From Allomyces macrogynus ATCC 38327 (Eukaryota > Blastocladiomycota > Blastocladiomycetes > Blastocladiales > Blastocladiaceae), in the NCBI GenBank assembly GCA_000151295.1, contig GG745344.1:642999-677606 (forward strand): a stretch of 34,608 nucleotides of DNA. Direction: 5' to 3'. Position numbers and translations under genes: made by a program. Shown here piece by piece: positions 1 through 11,296 of the stretch; position 1 is the first letter of the stretch, and the number at the start of each line of letters is the position of its first letter. Under the pieces are notes generated by a model that saw only the letters and a program-made list of their open reading frames with translations, was not told where the DNA came from and did not search any database.

Positions 1-190
1 ATATTCTATTCACGAGCTTCATCGTTGTACTTGGGATGATGTAGCACAATAAGGACTAAGATCACGGCTTGTCCACCGATCGCGTAGTTCGTCTAACACC
101 AAAAAATCGTAGAGCACACACTAGTCATTTTTCTTTCTTGGCTCTTAGTTTGTGGTCTCTAGCGCAGTTCCAATTGTCGAATAATATCAG

Positions 191-699
191 CTTCTGTCCA
201 ACGGGACATCGGGTGCTTTCCAGGAGTGCCCGCCGTGACACACGCCTCTCGCACTCTACTCGCGATACTAGCAAACGAGCACATCGTGGGCAAGCGCGCG
301 CCGCACGCGGCGGCCGCCGCGTACGACTCGCGAACACCATGTACCGGCCCGGCGGACGACGCCAGCACGCCGGTCTCGCTGCACTACTCGAGCTACTTTT
401 CGGCAACGCCGACCATGTCCGCCGCCACGCGCGCGGATCCGGAGGCGGTGCCGGCCAAGCGGCCGAAATCGATCACCGCCGCGACACCCGTGTTGCGCAA
501 GATTCGCAGTATTGCGTTCGGGTCGGATCTGCTGTTCACGCTCGAAGTGTGCACGTTGCCGCAGGTGCGTGGCGTGGTCGGGTTGGTCATGCAGCGGACG
601 AAGGGGTCGTCGGTGTCGTATGGCCGCGTGAAGCAGGTGGTGTTGCGCAAGTTGCAGCGGTCGGATGAGAGGATTCGGGTGTTGTTGGGGGAGAGTTGA
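191..699 (+). CDS. C-terminal exon of a KA1-domain protein kinase (MARK/PAR-1/KIN1-like), 5' part outside the window
   Basis: The open frame ends at a TGA at 697-699 and has no ATG that fits a complete protein, so it is read as a 3' exon. The exon start is uncertain: AG acceptors occur at 189-190 and 222-223. The last 70 or so residues carry the KA1 signature, with 'LLFTLEVCTLPQVRGVVGL', then a basic 'VMQRTKGSS' stretch and an amphipathic helix 'VKQVVLRKLQR'. In known KIN1/MARK/PAR-1 kinases this C-terminal domain binds acidic phospholipids and restrains the catalytic domain. The preceding segment is low-complexity and Ala/Ser-rich, like the linkers of these kinases. No kinase catalytic residues are in the window, so the family call rests on KA1 alone; Chk1- or SNF1-type proteins with related domains are possible alternatives. 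Confidence 0.55.
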
Positions 700-1347
700 G
701 GGGGTGGTGGTGTTTTTTTTTGTATTTTTTGGTGGGTTCGACACTAGACATTGGCCGTGCGAGGGAGGGAGGTCCCATCGAGGCGCATTGCGTTTTGGTT
801 GCGTGGGAGTCGTTTTTGGTTGCCGTTTTGCGCGTTGTGTTGGTGTTGATTTTGGTCGACTCGTCAATTCATTTTTGGTTTGCAGTGAAACTTTGGACGT
901 CGCAGTTCGTGCCCTCGAGTCGCGTTTGATCACGGCCTGATGTGAGTGTTGGAGCAAGTCGGTGTTGAGCATACCGATCATGCACCGTCACCGACATGAT
1001 GAGTCCAATCCGGGCGAGATGGGGGGGAAGCATCTGCGGTTGCGTGCAGGTGTAATCCATCATGGAATGTTTCAGCAGTCACACACATGTATGCACGCCC
1101 CACCATTTTCTCTCTCTTCTCGTCTGCTTTTGCGAGCTGGTACATATCCCGACAATTCGTGACAATACAACAAGACTTGTTTTCTGACATTCAGCGACAG
1201 ATAAAAACGACCAGACACACAATATGCCATTCACTCTCTTCTTTCAACAATCCTCATTCTACCCCAGGCATCGAATCATCCTCTTCATCGGGATTCAACG
1301 CCATCCCCTGCATCGCAGGGGCCACCAACACTTCCACGCCCACATAC
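700..1347. other. Intergenic region, no gene seen
   Basis: This lies between the kinase 3' end (+) and the 3' end of the F-box-like gene (-), so it is a convergent intergenic stretch holding both 3' ends. It contains short T-rich and CT-rich runs but no open frame with coding character, no tRNA-like fold and no repeat that I can support. Confidence 0.5.
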
Positions 1348-2340
1348 TCATGATTGCCTTGGTGCGCTCTGCATTTCCTCGATGCTCAGCTGCACCATTT
1401 CAATCTGTTCCGCCGGAGAAATCGTTGAAATCGTTCGCGGCACCACCGCCAGGGAGGCCGCATCAAAACCAACTGCTCCTTGACCTTGGCATCGATCTGA
1501 GAGGCGGGCACGGTCAGGGCGTCAAATGAGGACAAGAACTCCGCGTCATACTTCTCGAGCGTGGGCGTGTCATTGGGCGGCAGATTGACCTTGACGACGG
1601 GCTGCGCCAGGTTTGGCAAGTGCGAAGCAATTGCGTCGACCATGTCTTCGTCAGTGCAATCAAGTTCCACGTCGTGCGTCAGGTCGGCCAGGAGCGTCGA
1701 GAGCGGGACGTGCGGAACCAGCTCCTCCCTTGTAAACTTGCCAGACGCGGGAGGGTCGTGGCCTTGGGTGGCGGCAGCAATAGAGCCCTCGTGCGGGAAC
1801 ACGGCGATTCGCTTGATCGATCCCAGATGCACAGCCATTGGCGTCATGCCGGGCTCTGGAGCGGCGGTACCATGGCCATGGTCGATCTTTTTGACGACCT
1901 TGACTGGGCCAAGCACCTCCGTCGCAAGGAAACGTGAGACAGAACGTGCCAGACTCGAGGTCAGGCTCGACGCGAAGTGCAACGTTGAGCAAGCGATGAA
2001 GCTTGTGGATTGCAGGCGATTGCAGTGCCCGGCACGTCTTGGCCCACCGCAAAAGGTCGCGCGCAACGCCCAATGGATCGTCGTCGAAACAGGCGGCCGC
2101 AAAGTCGACAATCTTGTCGAGGACGCATGGCTCGAGGGTCGCAAATGGCGATCGAATGGGGCGCGACACGCCCTCGCTTGCTCTCTTGGCCGCAGTCGCG
2201 ACATCTTGGTAGGCGGCAGTTGACTCGAGCGGTGGCTGGCATCGTGGCGTGCGTGGTGAGCCGTTTGGTGGGTACTTGCTTCCAGGAGAAATGTCGGATG
2301 CACTGTGATGGTGAGAGCTGGTGGAGTTAAAATGCTGAAG
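1348..2340 (-). CDS. F-box-like protein gene with two apparent frameshifts
   Basis: Three reading frames on the minus strand must be linked to give continuous coding character. About 2335-1935 includes 'LEPCVLDKIVDFAAACFDDD' followed by 'WAKTCRALQSPA', a pattern resembling an F-box (a helix, then a Cys-Arg 'tCr.l' turn). About 1935-1460 includes 'PVKVVKKIDHGHG' and 'EELVPHVPLSTLLADLTHDV'. About 1460-1348 ends 'EQIEMVQLSIEEMQ' before a TGA at 1350-1348. The second shift falls at a T run. F-box proteins recruit substrates to SCF ubiquitin ligases, but the substrate-binding half is not recognised. No ATG is available in the first frame; an upstream exon near 2420 is possible. Either the gene is decaying or the assembly has single-base errors here. 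Confidence 0.4.
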
Positions 2341-2692
2341 AGTCTGTGTCTGTTCGAACAGTGATCAGTTTGGGGGGCGGCGCTGAAGGAGCAACTGGCG
2401 TGATTCAACCTTCCAGCTCAGCCATGATCCAGCATGCTTCCCCGGTTGCTCTGCAGAAGGCGCGCGTATACTCGCCCATACAGTTCTCAGGTATCTTCAT
2501 GCTTCACAGCGTGTCGGGGACGACACCGTTGCTTTCACGCAAGTATTTGCGGTGTGGGATGTGATCGCAACAGACCACATTTGCTGTGCGCAACATAATC
2601 GGGACGAACTGTGAAATTCATTCATTCCCGCCATCATGATTCGTGCCCTAACGTAGTGCCTCTACATCGCAGTCCCCAATCCAGCACCATCC

Positions 2693-4562
2693 TCACCGCG
2701 CCAGCCCGCCCGACGCCAACGGCGCCGCCGGCACGTCCCGGTGATTCGGGCGACGTATGGCCGACATCAAGTTTCTCCGCGCGGCCGCAGCAACCCCTGG
2801 CGCCCCACCTCCTCCACCCGGTGCCGCCGTCGAATTCGCGGGCGTGAGCAAATCATCGAGCCGTTCGAGCGGTTTCACAGTCGAGTGCTTCCCAACCACA
2901 ATACGCGACAGCCGCCGGATCGGGCGGCGCACGGTGGGCGGCGCGCGGGATAGCGACCACGACCGGCGCGTCGGCAGCAGGTCCGACACGGACGGCGTCG
3001 TGTCGGTGGTCGTTGTCGCGTCGTCAGACTGCTGGTGGTGCGCGTGCGACGCCGGCATCATCGTCTGCAGCCGCCGTAAGTGCGCGACTGCGTCTTGCGT
3101 GACGGCGTCGCGGTCGCCGAGCTGCGCGCGGTACTGGTCGACCATTTTCTGCACGACCGGCAGGGCTTCGCGGACCAGGTCGAACCGGATCGAGTCGGGG
3201 ATCTGGAAGGAGAGGGAAGGTGAGTATCGCGGTCGAGAGGGGGGTAATGTGCCAGATCACACGCGCACCTCGAGATTGAGCCGCGCCGTGGCTTGCTCGA
3301 GCCGCTTTTGCCGCTCGGTCGACAATTTCTTTTTCTTGACGCTCGACTTCCATTTGCGGAACGACGAGAAGGTGTTCACGGCGCCCTCGACGCCGCCTTC
3401 ACGCGCAGCAATCTGGTGGAGACGGAAGTGCAAAGACGTAAGTTGACTGAGCCGTGTTTAAAAAAACGTTCACCAGAGACAAACGTGCCGGTCCACTCTT
3501 CAGCACGCTAAGCGTCGAGTCCATCGTCACCGACGCCACCACCGGTTCGTCGGGCCCGTTCGACGCATCCATGCTCTTGCTTCGGATGCGCCTCGGTTCC
3601 GGGGTAGCCATACTGCCGAGATTCGGCGTCAGCGGAATAAACTCGAGGTCAATGCGCGCTTTGGGTTCCTCGCCCTCGGCCGCCACCATCATTTGGAATA
3701 CGGGCGGTGGTGCCGCTGCCGATGGCGACGAAACCGATATCGTCGACGAGCCCGGGATGAGTGACGAGCCGCTGCCATGTTGTGATGAGTCGGGTGACGG
3801 TAGTGCGACGGGTGGAGACGGGAGCACGACCGGTGCCGCAGGAAGAGACGGCGCGGCAAAGGGACTGGATGGCGAAGGTGCACGCGACGGCGGCTCGGAC
3901 ACGTGCGCCGGCACGAGCGTCGCCTCGGCGACTTGCCCCGGGAGAATCGATCCTGCGGGTGCCGACGTGGCCGACATGACTGCGCCCGTGATTCCGGAAA
4001 GCTGCCTGAGCTGCGCGGCCGCTGCCGACGCGTCAGGACTCGGCGGCGCGCTGCCGCTAAGACGTTGCGTGCGTCCAGCGCCGCGTCCGCCACTGTTCGC
4101 GAGCTCCTGCGCGCTACCCGTCACGATCTCCATTTGCGAAATAAGCTGCGCGGCCGCCATAACCGATGCGGAGCTTCGTCTGCGTGGAGAGTGAGTGCCG
4201 ACGGCACCGCCGCGCGTCGACGCGACACTGGCTCGGCGCGGGGTTGGGGATGGCTCGTCCTGCGCCACGGACTCGGCGTCGAGCTCCTGCACGTCATCCA
4301 TGAGCCGCGACATGATGTTGTTGAACGGGCCCTGCTCGAGGACCGACGACTTGCGGCGTTGCTGAAAGGCGCGGAACGTTTGATCGACGTCTGTAAGGAG
4401 ACAAGTCCGTGAGCTAAATGTACGAGCGCGACTTGAGCCACGATCGGCACTACCTCGATAGGTCTCCTCCATTTTCTCGAGAACCTCGGGGATCGGCTGC
4501 CGCTGTGAGGCGGACAAAAGGTCGGCTAAGGCCGGGTACGTTATCGTGGAGCGGCGCGACAT
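2693..4562 (-). CDS. Unknown Ser/Pro-rich protein with a basic coiled-coil segment, four exons
   Basis: Exons are 4562-4454, 4390-3474, 3412-3269 and 3202-2693. The three introns (63, 61 and 66 nt) begin GTAGTG, GTGAAC and GTGCGC and end in CAG, and joining them gives an open frame of 559 residues. The N-terminus 'MSRRSTITYPALADLLSA' is followed by a helical stretch. Residues of about 60-340 are Ser/Pro/Ala-rich and probably disordered. Exon 3 encodes a very basic segment, 'FRKWKSSVKKKKLSTERQKR', leading into exon 4 'IPDSIRFDLVREALPVVQKM', probably coiled coil. The C-terminus is Thr/Arg- and Gly-rich. I do not recognise a family. The gene is divergent from RPS4, with about 355 nt between start codons. 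Confidence is good that this is a real gene and low for any function. Confidence 0.6.
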
Positions 4563-4917
4563 GGTGCAGGTAGAGTCGTTGGGGGGCGCGTTGTGAGGCC
4601 GCGGCTGGCCGGTGCGACGTGTGGAGCGGTTTGGGGTACTGGCGCGTCTATTGCAGCAAGTCGAGAGTTGTGGATCGCAAGGTTGCTCATGGAAAGGAGG
4701 ATAATCACGGTGGTGGTGGCCGTCGTGATCGTGGCCAAGTTTTTGCAAACAAAAGGGAAATCAAGACGCGCGCTTTGATCATGCCACATACATCATCTCG
4801 GCGTGACCTTGTCAACAACGCTGATTGTCAGCATTTCCGAAATCATCAAAGTCCTCGTCGAGCGGGCCTATCGCTGTTCCCTCTCTTCCCACACGGATCT
4901 CGACAGATTCCACCAAA
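4563..4917. promoter_or_regulatory. Divergent intergenic region between the unknown minus-strand gene and RPS4
   Basis: The two start codons face away from each other over 355 nt, so both promoters must lie here. Just before the RPS4 ATG there is a pyrimidine-rich run (4872-4890), a feature common in ribosomal-protein leaders. I cannot identify a TATA box or a named factor site. Confidence 0.4.
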
Positions 4918-6393
4918 ATGGTCAGTCTCAACCCGCGCGCACGCTGCAATCGCATGACGAACGCGCTGCAGCACCGTCTCGTCGTCATTTTCGCCATCGC
5001 GAACCTGTCGCTGACCGTGGCCATGTCCGTCCATCCGTCACCGATTTGCACGTTCCCCAGGCTCGCGGTCCCAAGAAGCACCTTAAGCGCCTCGCCGCGC
5101 CCAAGCACTGGATGCTGGACAAGCTGACCGGCACCTGGGCGCCGCGTCCGTCGGCTGGTCCGCACAAGCTGCGCGAGTGCCTGCCGCTCATCATCTTCCT
5201 GCGTAACCGCCTCAAGTACGCCCTGACGTACAAGGAGGTTACCTCGATCCTGATGCAGCGCCTCGTCAAGGTCGACGGCAAGGTCCGCACCGACTCGACG
5301 TACCCGGCCGGTCTTATGGGTGCGTCTCTTTTTGCGACTCGCAGCATTTTCGTCAACGTCCGCGGGTCGAGATGGGGAGGGAATCCGTGATTGTTGACGA
5401 CTCGGCAACTGCGCGACTTGCTCGGTGAAAACCGCTGTCATGGCCGATGTCGACGTATCCTGCTCACCGGCAGCGTTCCACGGTGGTCGCTCGCTTCGCT
5501 CTGCGTTCGAGCGCCGCCTTGTCGCTCCATTTTGAAGCTCCACAGTGGCGGCCTTCGGGCATAATTGGACTGTGTGTTGTCGTCCGACGACCGCTTCGTT
5601 CACTTGCGGTTCTCGCTCGTTGACGAGCGGCTCGACCGGCGCAACTGGGGATACAGATCTTGGAGGTCGGGCCATTTCAGTGCCGCTCTGATCTTTGAGT
5701 CCGTGGGTTCGCGATATTTGCGTCGGCGTCGTTTCGGTCCTCGTGACCACGGCCTCCGTTGCAGCGCTTCCCCATCTCTCCCGCCGTGTGACTTTTTGCT
5801 CTCTTGGACTCGGTTCGGTCCCAACTTACGCTCGTATGCTCTTTCTTTGCGCTTGCGTTTGTTCTCGTGCAGACGTCATCTCGATTGAGAAGACGGGCGA
5901 GAACTTCCGCCTCATCTTTGACGTCAAGGGTCGCTTCACGGTGCACCGCATCACGGCCGACGAGGCCAAGTACAAGCTGTGCAAGGTCAAGAAGCTCAAG
6001 CTCTCGGCCAAGGGCGTCCCCGTCATTGCCACGCACGATGGTCGCACGATCCGCTACCCGGACCCGATGGTCAAGGTCAACGACACGGTCAAGTTTGACC
6101 TCGAGACGGGCAAGGTCACGGACTTCGTCAAGTTCGAGTCGGGCAACCTGGCGCTCATCACGGGCGGGCGTAACATGGGTCGTGTCGGTGTTATCATGCA
6201 CCGTGAGAAGCACGCGGGTGGCTTCGATATTGTCCACATCAAGGACGCGCTCGACCGCACGTTTGCGACGCGTCTCACCAACGTGTTCGTCATTGGCCAG
6301 GGCAACAAGCCCTGGATCTCGCTCCCCAAGGACCGTGGTGTCAAGCTCACGATCGCCGAGGAGCGCGACAAGCGCCGCGCCCAGAAGGCCTAA
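4918..6393 (+). CDS. RPS4: 40S ribosomal protein S4 (eS4), three exons
   Basis: Joining 4918-4920, 5061-5319 and 5873-6393 gives 783 nt and 260 residues, the usual eS4 length. The protein begins '[20 protein letters not shown]', diagnostic of eS4. Residues of about 42-105 form the S4 RNA-binding domain ('[20 protein letters not shown]'), the central domain holds '[20 protein letters not shown]', and a KOW-type segment includes '[13 protein letters not shown]'. The end is 'RDKRRAQKA'. The protein is a structural component of the small ribosomal subunit that contacts 18S rRNA. Exon 1 is only the initiator ATG: the first intron (4921-5060, GTCAGT...CAG) starts immediately after it. The second intron (5320-5872, GTGCGT...CAG) is 553 nt, by far the longest in the left flank. 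No frame break is seen. Confidence 0.97.
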
Positions 6394-6967
6394 GCGCGCG
6401 AGAGCTCTGCTTGATGCGTGCGACGGAGTGTTGGACCGATCTGAAAATACATGCTCGTCTCGTGTCCGGATCTGTTGTTGATGCTCTGCTGTCTGCTTCC
6501 CGTCGTGTGCTCGGATGTGCTCCTTCGCTTTTTTCGTCTCCCGCTTGAGTCGTTTGAGAGCGTTTCGACTGGGCGCATCGCGTCTTTGGGCGCGAGCAAG
6601 CATGGCCCGGTAAAACTGTTGTTGAAGCATTGAAGCATTAGAGAGCGTCTCCTCTCCGTGCGTCATCTCCCCAGATTCCCCACCATTCACTTACCGTTGT
6701 TCTCTCGCCGCATTCGATTCCTGTCGCCGGTCATTCGCATCTTCAACCAGTGATCATCCGCAACCGTCCAAGGCTGCGTCAAGCTTGAAGAGCCCGCCAG
6801 CAGCTGTTCATTCGGGACAAATCGAGCGGCTCCGACCGTGCTCTCCAAGCGGCCGTTTCCGCTTCTCCGGCATCCCCGCTGTGCTCAACGCTGGCCGCAA
6901 CCGCGCCGACAGACTTGCACAACTCGTGGACCCTCTCTCTTGCGGCAGTGCAGTGGGAGGTGTCCTC
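6394..6967. other. Intergenic region between RPS4 and the membrane-protein gene
   Basis: It holds the RPS4 3' end and the leader of the next gene. There is CT-rich leader-like sequence around 6650-6740. No ORF with coding character and no structured RNA could be supported. An in-frame open stretch precedes the next ATG from 6785, but without an ATG of its own. Confidence 0.45.
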
Positions 6968-8189
6968 ATGCTCGCGCGTACCGACGACGACGACGGCGCC
7001 CAGCACGCTTTGCTCGCCGCCGACATGAACCATTCGTCGTCGGATTCATTGCACATTGCGACTGGGGGCGCGCTCGACGTGAAGCTGCCATCGGACATCA
7101 AGGCGGCCAAGTCGCACCAGTCGCTCTACCCCGTCCCGCCTGTCCTGCCCTCGTCCACGCCGTCCGTGCAGGTCGGGTCCGAGACCTTGCAATCGACGAG
7201 CACGATTCCCGTGGTCCCGGAAACCGGCGGCACGACCGCCGCTACTGCCGCCATTGTCGCGACCCCGCCGCGGTTCACGAGCTCTGGGTCGGTACACCGT
7301 TCCGGGTCGATGCACCATCCGCCCCGCGCGGGTTCCACCTCTGGCAAGCGCCGCAGCTTCGACTCGATGATCCGTTTACCGGGCACCGGCAGCGGCGGTG
7401 GGTGCCCGATGGGATTCACTGCGAATCCGGCGGCGCGCGATAGCAGGTCGGCCGAACTAATCCAAGCACCGTCGCTGTCCCCACCAAACGTCCCGTCAAC
7501 ACCGGTGCGGCGCGTGTCGTTGGCCGCGTCCGTGATGAGCGGGCCCATGCGCGGCCTGTCGGACCCGCGGCTCGAGGAAATCATCAACCGCGTGTCGACG
7601 AGTATCGAGGACGTGACGGGGTCGACGGCGGCAATGGCCGCGGGCCGCGGGCGCCGGATTACGATTCGTGAGGAGGCCGATGGTCCAGCGCCGCTGCCGT
7701 CGGTGCCTGGATCCCTGCAACCGTCCAAGAGCACGTTGTCGCGGCCTGGAGCAAGGTTGTCGGTTGCGAGCAGGGTACGATAGATTCTCGTGCACGTCCC
7801 CCAATTTTTTTTTCGAGCTCTGTTTGATCGCTTTGCTCGCTGAATAGCCCAGCGCGCTCCGCATCCCGACTGCCAATTCGAATTCGAGCTCGGGCGAGGA
7901 CAAGACCGCGTCGATTGGCTTGCCGCTCGCCGCGTCGGCGGCAGCGTCCTCGAGTTCGGCCGCATTGGTTCCTTCCAGCTCCGTGCCGTCGTCGGTCTCC
8001 ACCCCGGTGCACCGCCGCTCCACGGCGCGCTCCATCCTGGCGCCGACGGCACCCATGGATCTCAGCTGGCCGTGCCGTCTCATAATTTGGTCGCTGTGCG
8101 TCGTGTTGATTGTCGTCATTTCCGTCCTCGTCACGCTGCAAGCGCAGAAAATAGGATCCACGTCGAGTACGAGCAGGTGGATCGCGTGA
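6968..8189 (+). CDS. Ser/Thr-rich protein with a single C-terminal membrane segment (tail-anchored type), two exons
   Basis: Exons 6968-7774 and 7848-8189 flank a 73-nt intron (GTACGA...TAG) and give 382 residues. The start is the first ATG in frame ('MLARTDDDDGAQHALLAADM'). Most of the protein is Ser/Pro/Thr-rich and probably disordered, with basic patches such as 'TSGKRRSFDSMIRLPG' and 'GRGRRITIREE' that look like kinase target sites. A short helical piece, 'DPRLEEIINRVSTSIEDV', sits before the intron. Near the C-terminus, residues of about 347-368 form one strongly hydrophobic helix ('LIIWSLCVVLIVVISVLVTL') followed by about 15 polar residues, the layout of a tail-anchored protein exposed to the cytosol. 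I do not recognise the family. A SNARE is unlikely because no heptad-repeat SNARE motif precedes the membrane segment. Confidence 0.65.
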
Positions 8190-8736
8190 AAAGGAGGGAG
8201 GGGGTTGCAGACTGGTGTGCGTTGGGAGACTGCAGGTAGCTGTAGCACTGTTCTAATTTGTACGTGGCCGCCGCCGCCGCACCTCACGGTCCAAACTGTC
8301 GTTTTTTCTGAGCTCGTTGCGATTACCGAGACCTTCTCCACCCTTTTGAGGGTCAGCCAGTCCGGACAATCGTGCATAACAGCTGCTCTGACAGTTCACA
8401 TTTGTCCTGGCCTTGGGCGCCTTATGGATCATTCCTGCCCCGGGCCGCTGCTCCAGCGATTCTTCAGCTCGTTATGTCGCCGGGCCTCGTCAACACACCT
8501 CCACGCCACATACTGGCCAAGCAGCGATTGCAGCTCTTCCACCAATGCAAATCATTTGAGTCAAACACCTGCCAGTCCTCTCCTCTTGCACAGGATACGA
8601 TCGGACCTCAGCCAAGACCAAGTCCACCAGGTCAGCAACCACCTTGCACCACTGCGGTGCTTGTCCTGTATTTGTATTCTCCTGGAAACCTCGGCCCGAA
8701 AAGAACTTGCAATTCGACAACGCGAACAGAAAAACC
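8190..8736. other. Intergenic region upstream of eIF2D
   Basis: This is the 3' end of the membrane-protein gene and the leader of eIF2D. Open frames exist on both strands, but their translations are compositionally odd (Pro/His/Cys-rich) and match nothing I recognise. No RNA gene is seen. Confidence 0.45.
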
Positions 8737-10958
8737 ATGTTTAGGGTATTGTCAGCGTTCAACAGCTCGGTGAACGGCAGCTTCACGCCGTCGACCCCCC
8801 CCCCCCCCCCCCCCAATGATCAATGATCGCTGCACCAGGAGCGCAAAACCGACCACTACGACCTGACCACGGGTGGAGACAACCGAGAACCCATGCTCTG
8901 ATCGCGTCCTCGCGTGCTCGCTCGATTAGAAAGTGTTCACAGTCAAGTCGAGCAACCCCGTCAAGAGCTCCGAATGGCGTGGAATCCGCAACCGGCTCGT
9001 GTCGCAATTCCCGCTCCTCGAGCCGCACTTGTCCGCCGTGTCCAAGGTCATCAATGAACGCATCCAGTTTGCGACGGAAAAGTATGTCGGGTCGCTGTAT
9101 TATGCCACGGCCGACAATGAGCTGCTCGCGCTCGATCCAATCGAGGACGTGTTTTTGCCGTCGCTGATGCTGTGCTGGCGGGTACGCACGTTCTTGGTTG
9201 GCGAATGGATCGTTTGGTCGAAGACGCGCTGCTGACCTGACGGTTTTTGCTGCGACTAGTCACCCGACTGTGTGCCAGTGATCATGACGCACGACTTTGT
9301 TATGCAGAAGATCTGCGGTGCTGCCGACCTGATGTACGTCGTTTGACAGGTGACCGACCGGCGTGACTGCACGGCGCTGCTCTCTTTGATTGTCGAGGTC
9401 CCGCACCACGCCGCCACGGTTACTGATCTTGACGCGCCCATGTCTCGTCACAGGGCGCCAGGCATTGTTGGGGACATACCGCCCGTCCAGCCAGGCGACA
9501 TTGTCGGTATTTCGCTGTCCAGGAACCCACGGTACGTTGTGCATCCGTCCCGCATCAGCGACCTCCGCGAACCCCAATCCTGACGCGTGCGCAATTTGGA
9601 ATAGCCTCGTCCTCGCACTCGGCGTTGCGAATATGAGCGGCGAAGCCATGGCCAGGGAGCGCAAGGGCAAGGCCGTGAAAGTGATCCATTATGTCGGCGA
9701 TACGCTTTGGGAAAAGTGCGGTAAGCCGCGGCCGCCCGCTGATTTCCCCGCTGCTCCCGCTGCTGCCGTCGAGGACGCGATCACGGCCGAGGACGCGGTC
9801 GCGGATGCGACCGTTGACGAGCCGTCGCAGCAGCCGCAAGACGATTCGGCTGACGTGGTCTCTGATCTCTTGCAGTCGGTCGAGGAGCTGCAAGTGGCCG
9901 GCCCTGAACCCGCCGCCATCGATGCCGAACAGGTCCCGGACCCTGAACCCGCTGCTCTACCCGCTGCTCCCGCATCACCCGCACCAGCGGCCAAGCCGCG
10001 AGCCGTGTCGCAGGACGATGTGGCCATGGACGCGTTCTTGCGGTCGGTGCCGCACCTGGAGCTGCCGATTTCCGCGTCGACGCTGCACTCGAAGCACCTC
10101 AAGCAGTACGCCAAAGATCTCGACTTCAAGAACACCAAGTGGAAGAAGCTTGCCAAATTTTTGAAGACGCTCGACAAGGACGAGAAGCTGATCACGACCA
10201 AGGACGTCAAGGGCGAGCCGCATATCCTGTCAGCCAACAAGACGCACCCGCGGCTCGTCGAGCACATGGAAATGGTTGCGGCAGCTGCAGCGTCGTCGTC
10301 GTCGGGCAAGAAGGCGAGCAAGGCCGCGGGTGCGGCGTCGGCCGCGTCCGCGGGCGTAGGATCGGCGAGTGCGCGGCCCAAGTCGTCGGCATCCGCATCT
10401 GCGACCGACAAGGTGACCGTGACGCCGCTCTACCAGCCGACGTCGGCCATGGCATTCGCGTTCCCCAAGACCGCGCCGCGGTACTTGACGCGCAGCGAGG
10501 TCGCGCAGTACCTCGACGCCTATTACGACGCCAACAATCTCGTGTCCACGTTGAACCGCCGGTTCATTACCGTCGACATGTACCTCGACAAGTACGCCGC
10601 GGGCGACCAGGCCACGGCCAAGCGCGACGATCTGCTCGCCGCGGTCCTCGACAAGATGCGCAAGTTCCACTACGTCTCGACGAGCCCGGACGAGGTGCGG
10701 AAAGGCGACTTTGCGCGCGTCATCGTGTCGATTGAGAAGCGGCAGGGCCGGAAAATGGTCTCTGTGCTCAAGAACCTTGGTGCGCTGTTTTCGCCCGCGC
10801 AGTTGGCCGCGCTTCAGCAAGAGTTTTCCGTCAAGTGTGCCACGTCCGTGTCGGTGGCGGATGGCCATGTGCTGGTCCAGGGCGACCAGAGCAAGTTTTT
10901 GCTGCAGTGGGTGCAGGAGAAGGGGATTGCCCACCTCGTCGATGTGGTCAAGAAGTGA
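8737..10958 (+). CDS. eIF2D: Translation initiation factor eIF2D (ligatin), five exons
   Basis: Joining 8737-8745, 8930-9181, 9260-9333, 9454-9531 and 9605-10958 gives 588 residues. All introns are GT...AG, two with a perfect GTACGT donor. The N-terminus, 'MFRKVFTVKSSNPVKSSEWR' across a 9-nt first exon, matches the family's MF(K/R)K...KSS..(I/V)KSS start. A PUA domain follows (residues of about 90-170, 'GIVGDIPPVQPGDIVGISLS' and 'RERKGKAVKVIHYVGDTLWE'), then a Glu/Ala/Pro-rich linker, a winged-helix-like region (about 276-360), a SWIB/MDM2-like domain (about 416-488, 'RYLTRSEVAQYLDAYYDA') and a C-terminal SUI1/eIF1-like domain (about 490-585, 'VIVSIEKRQGRKMVSVLKNL'). eIF2D delivers Met-tRNA to the 40S P site independently of GTP and helps recycle post-termination 40S complexes. 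Intron 1 contains a run of 20 C (8795-8814). The gene is intact; its stop lies about 80 nt before the foreign insertion. Confidence 0.95.
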
Positions 10959-11023
10959 TCTCATTTAAATACGATGATGCCGCTCGTTCCTCGGACATGT
11001 GGGACGTGTGTGAGCTCAAAGTC

Positions 11024-11037
11024 GGCACGATCGTGCC
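11024..11037. repeat. 14-bp perfect palindrome at the left edge of the insertion
   Basis: GGCACGATCGTGCC reads the same on both strands and is the last CpG-rich sequence before CpG-poor DNA begins. It may be part of the eIF2D 3' end or mark the junction; there is no proof of either. Confidence 0.4.
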
Positions 11038-11296
11038 TCATTGACAAAGGGCAACACTGTCACAAACAGCAATGTAGTGTTCATCACCACCAATCCCACG
11101 TCTATCTTCCTGGCTTGCTTGGCCGCAGCATATGCAAGCCGTATGCTGTCCAATTGGCAGGATTTGTTCTAATCGACAGGATTTTGATCAATTGGCATGT
11201 GCCCACAATTGCTCATGGCCAAACCACCACCACTGCCATTGCCATCATACTTTCACCACCACCTGTTGCATTTGCAGCATGCCACTTCTCACCCTG

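Noticed and set aside
69..668. Long plus-strand frame over the kinase 3' end
   Set aside because: Its translation is Arg/His/Ala-rich without domain character; the KA1-bearing frame explains the same bases.
5320..5872. snoRNA gene inside the long RPS4 intron
   Set aside because: I found no convincing box C (RUGAUGA) with a matching box D, nor a clear H/ACA hairpin pair. A covariance-model search would settle it.
8795..8814. Poly-C run as a functional element
   Set aside because: It is a simple homopolymer inside eIF2D intron 1; a similar one occurs at 31,421-31,436. Likely slippage or an assembly artefact.
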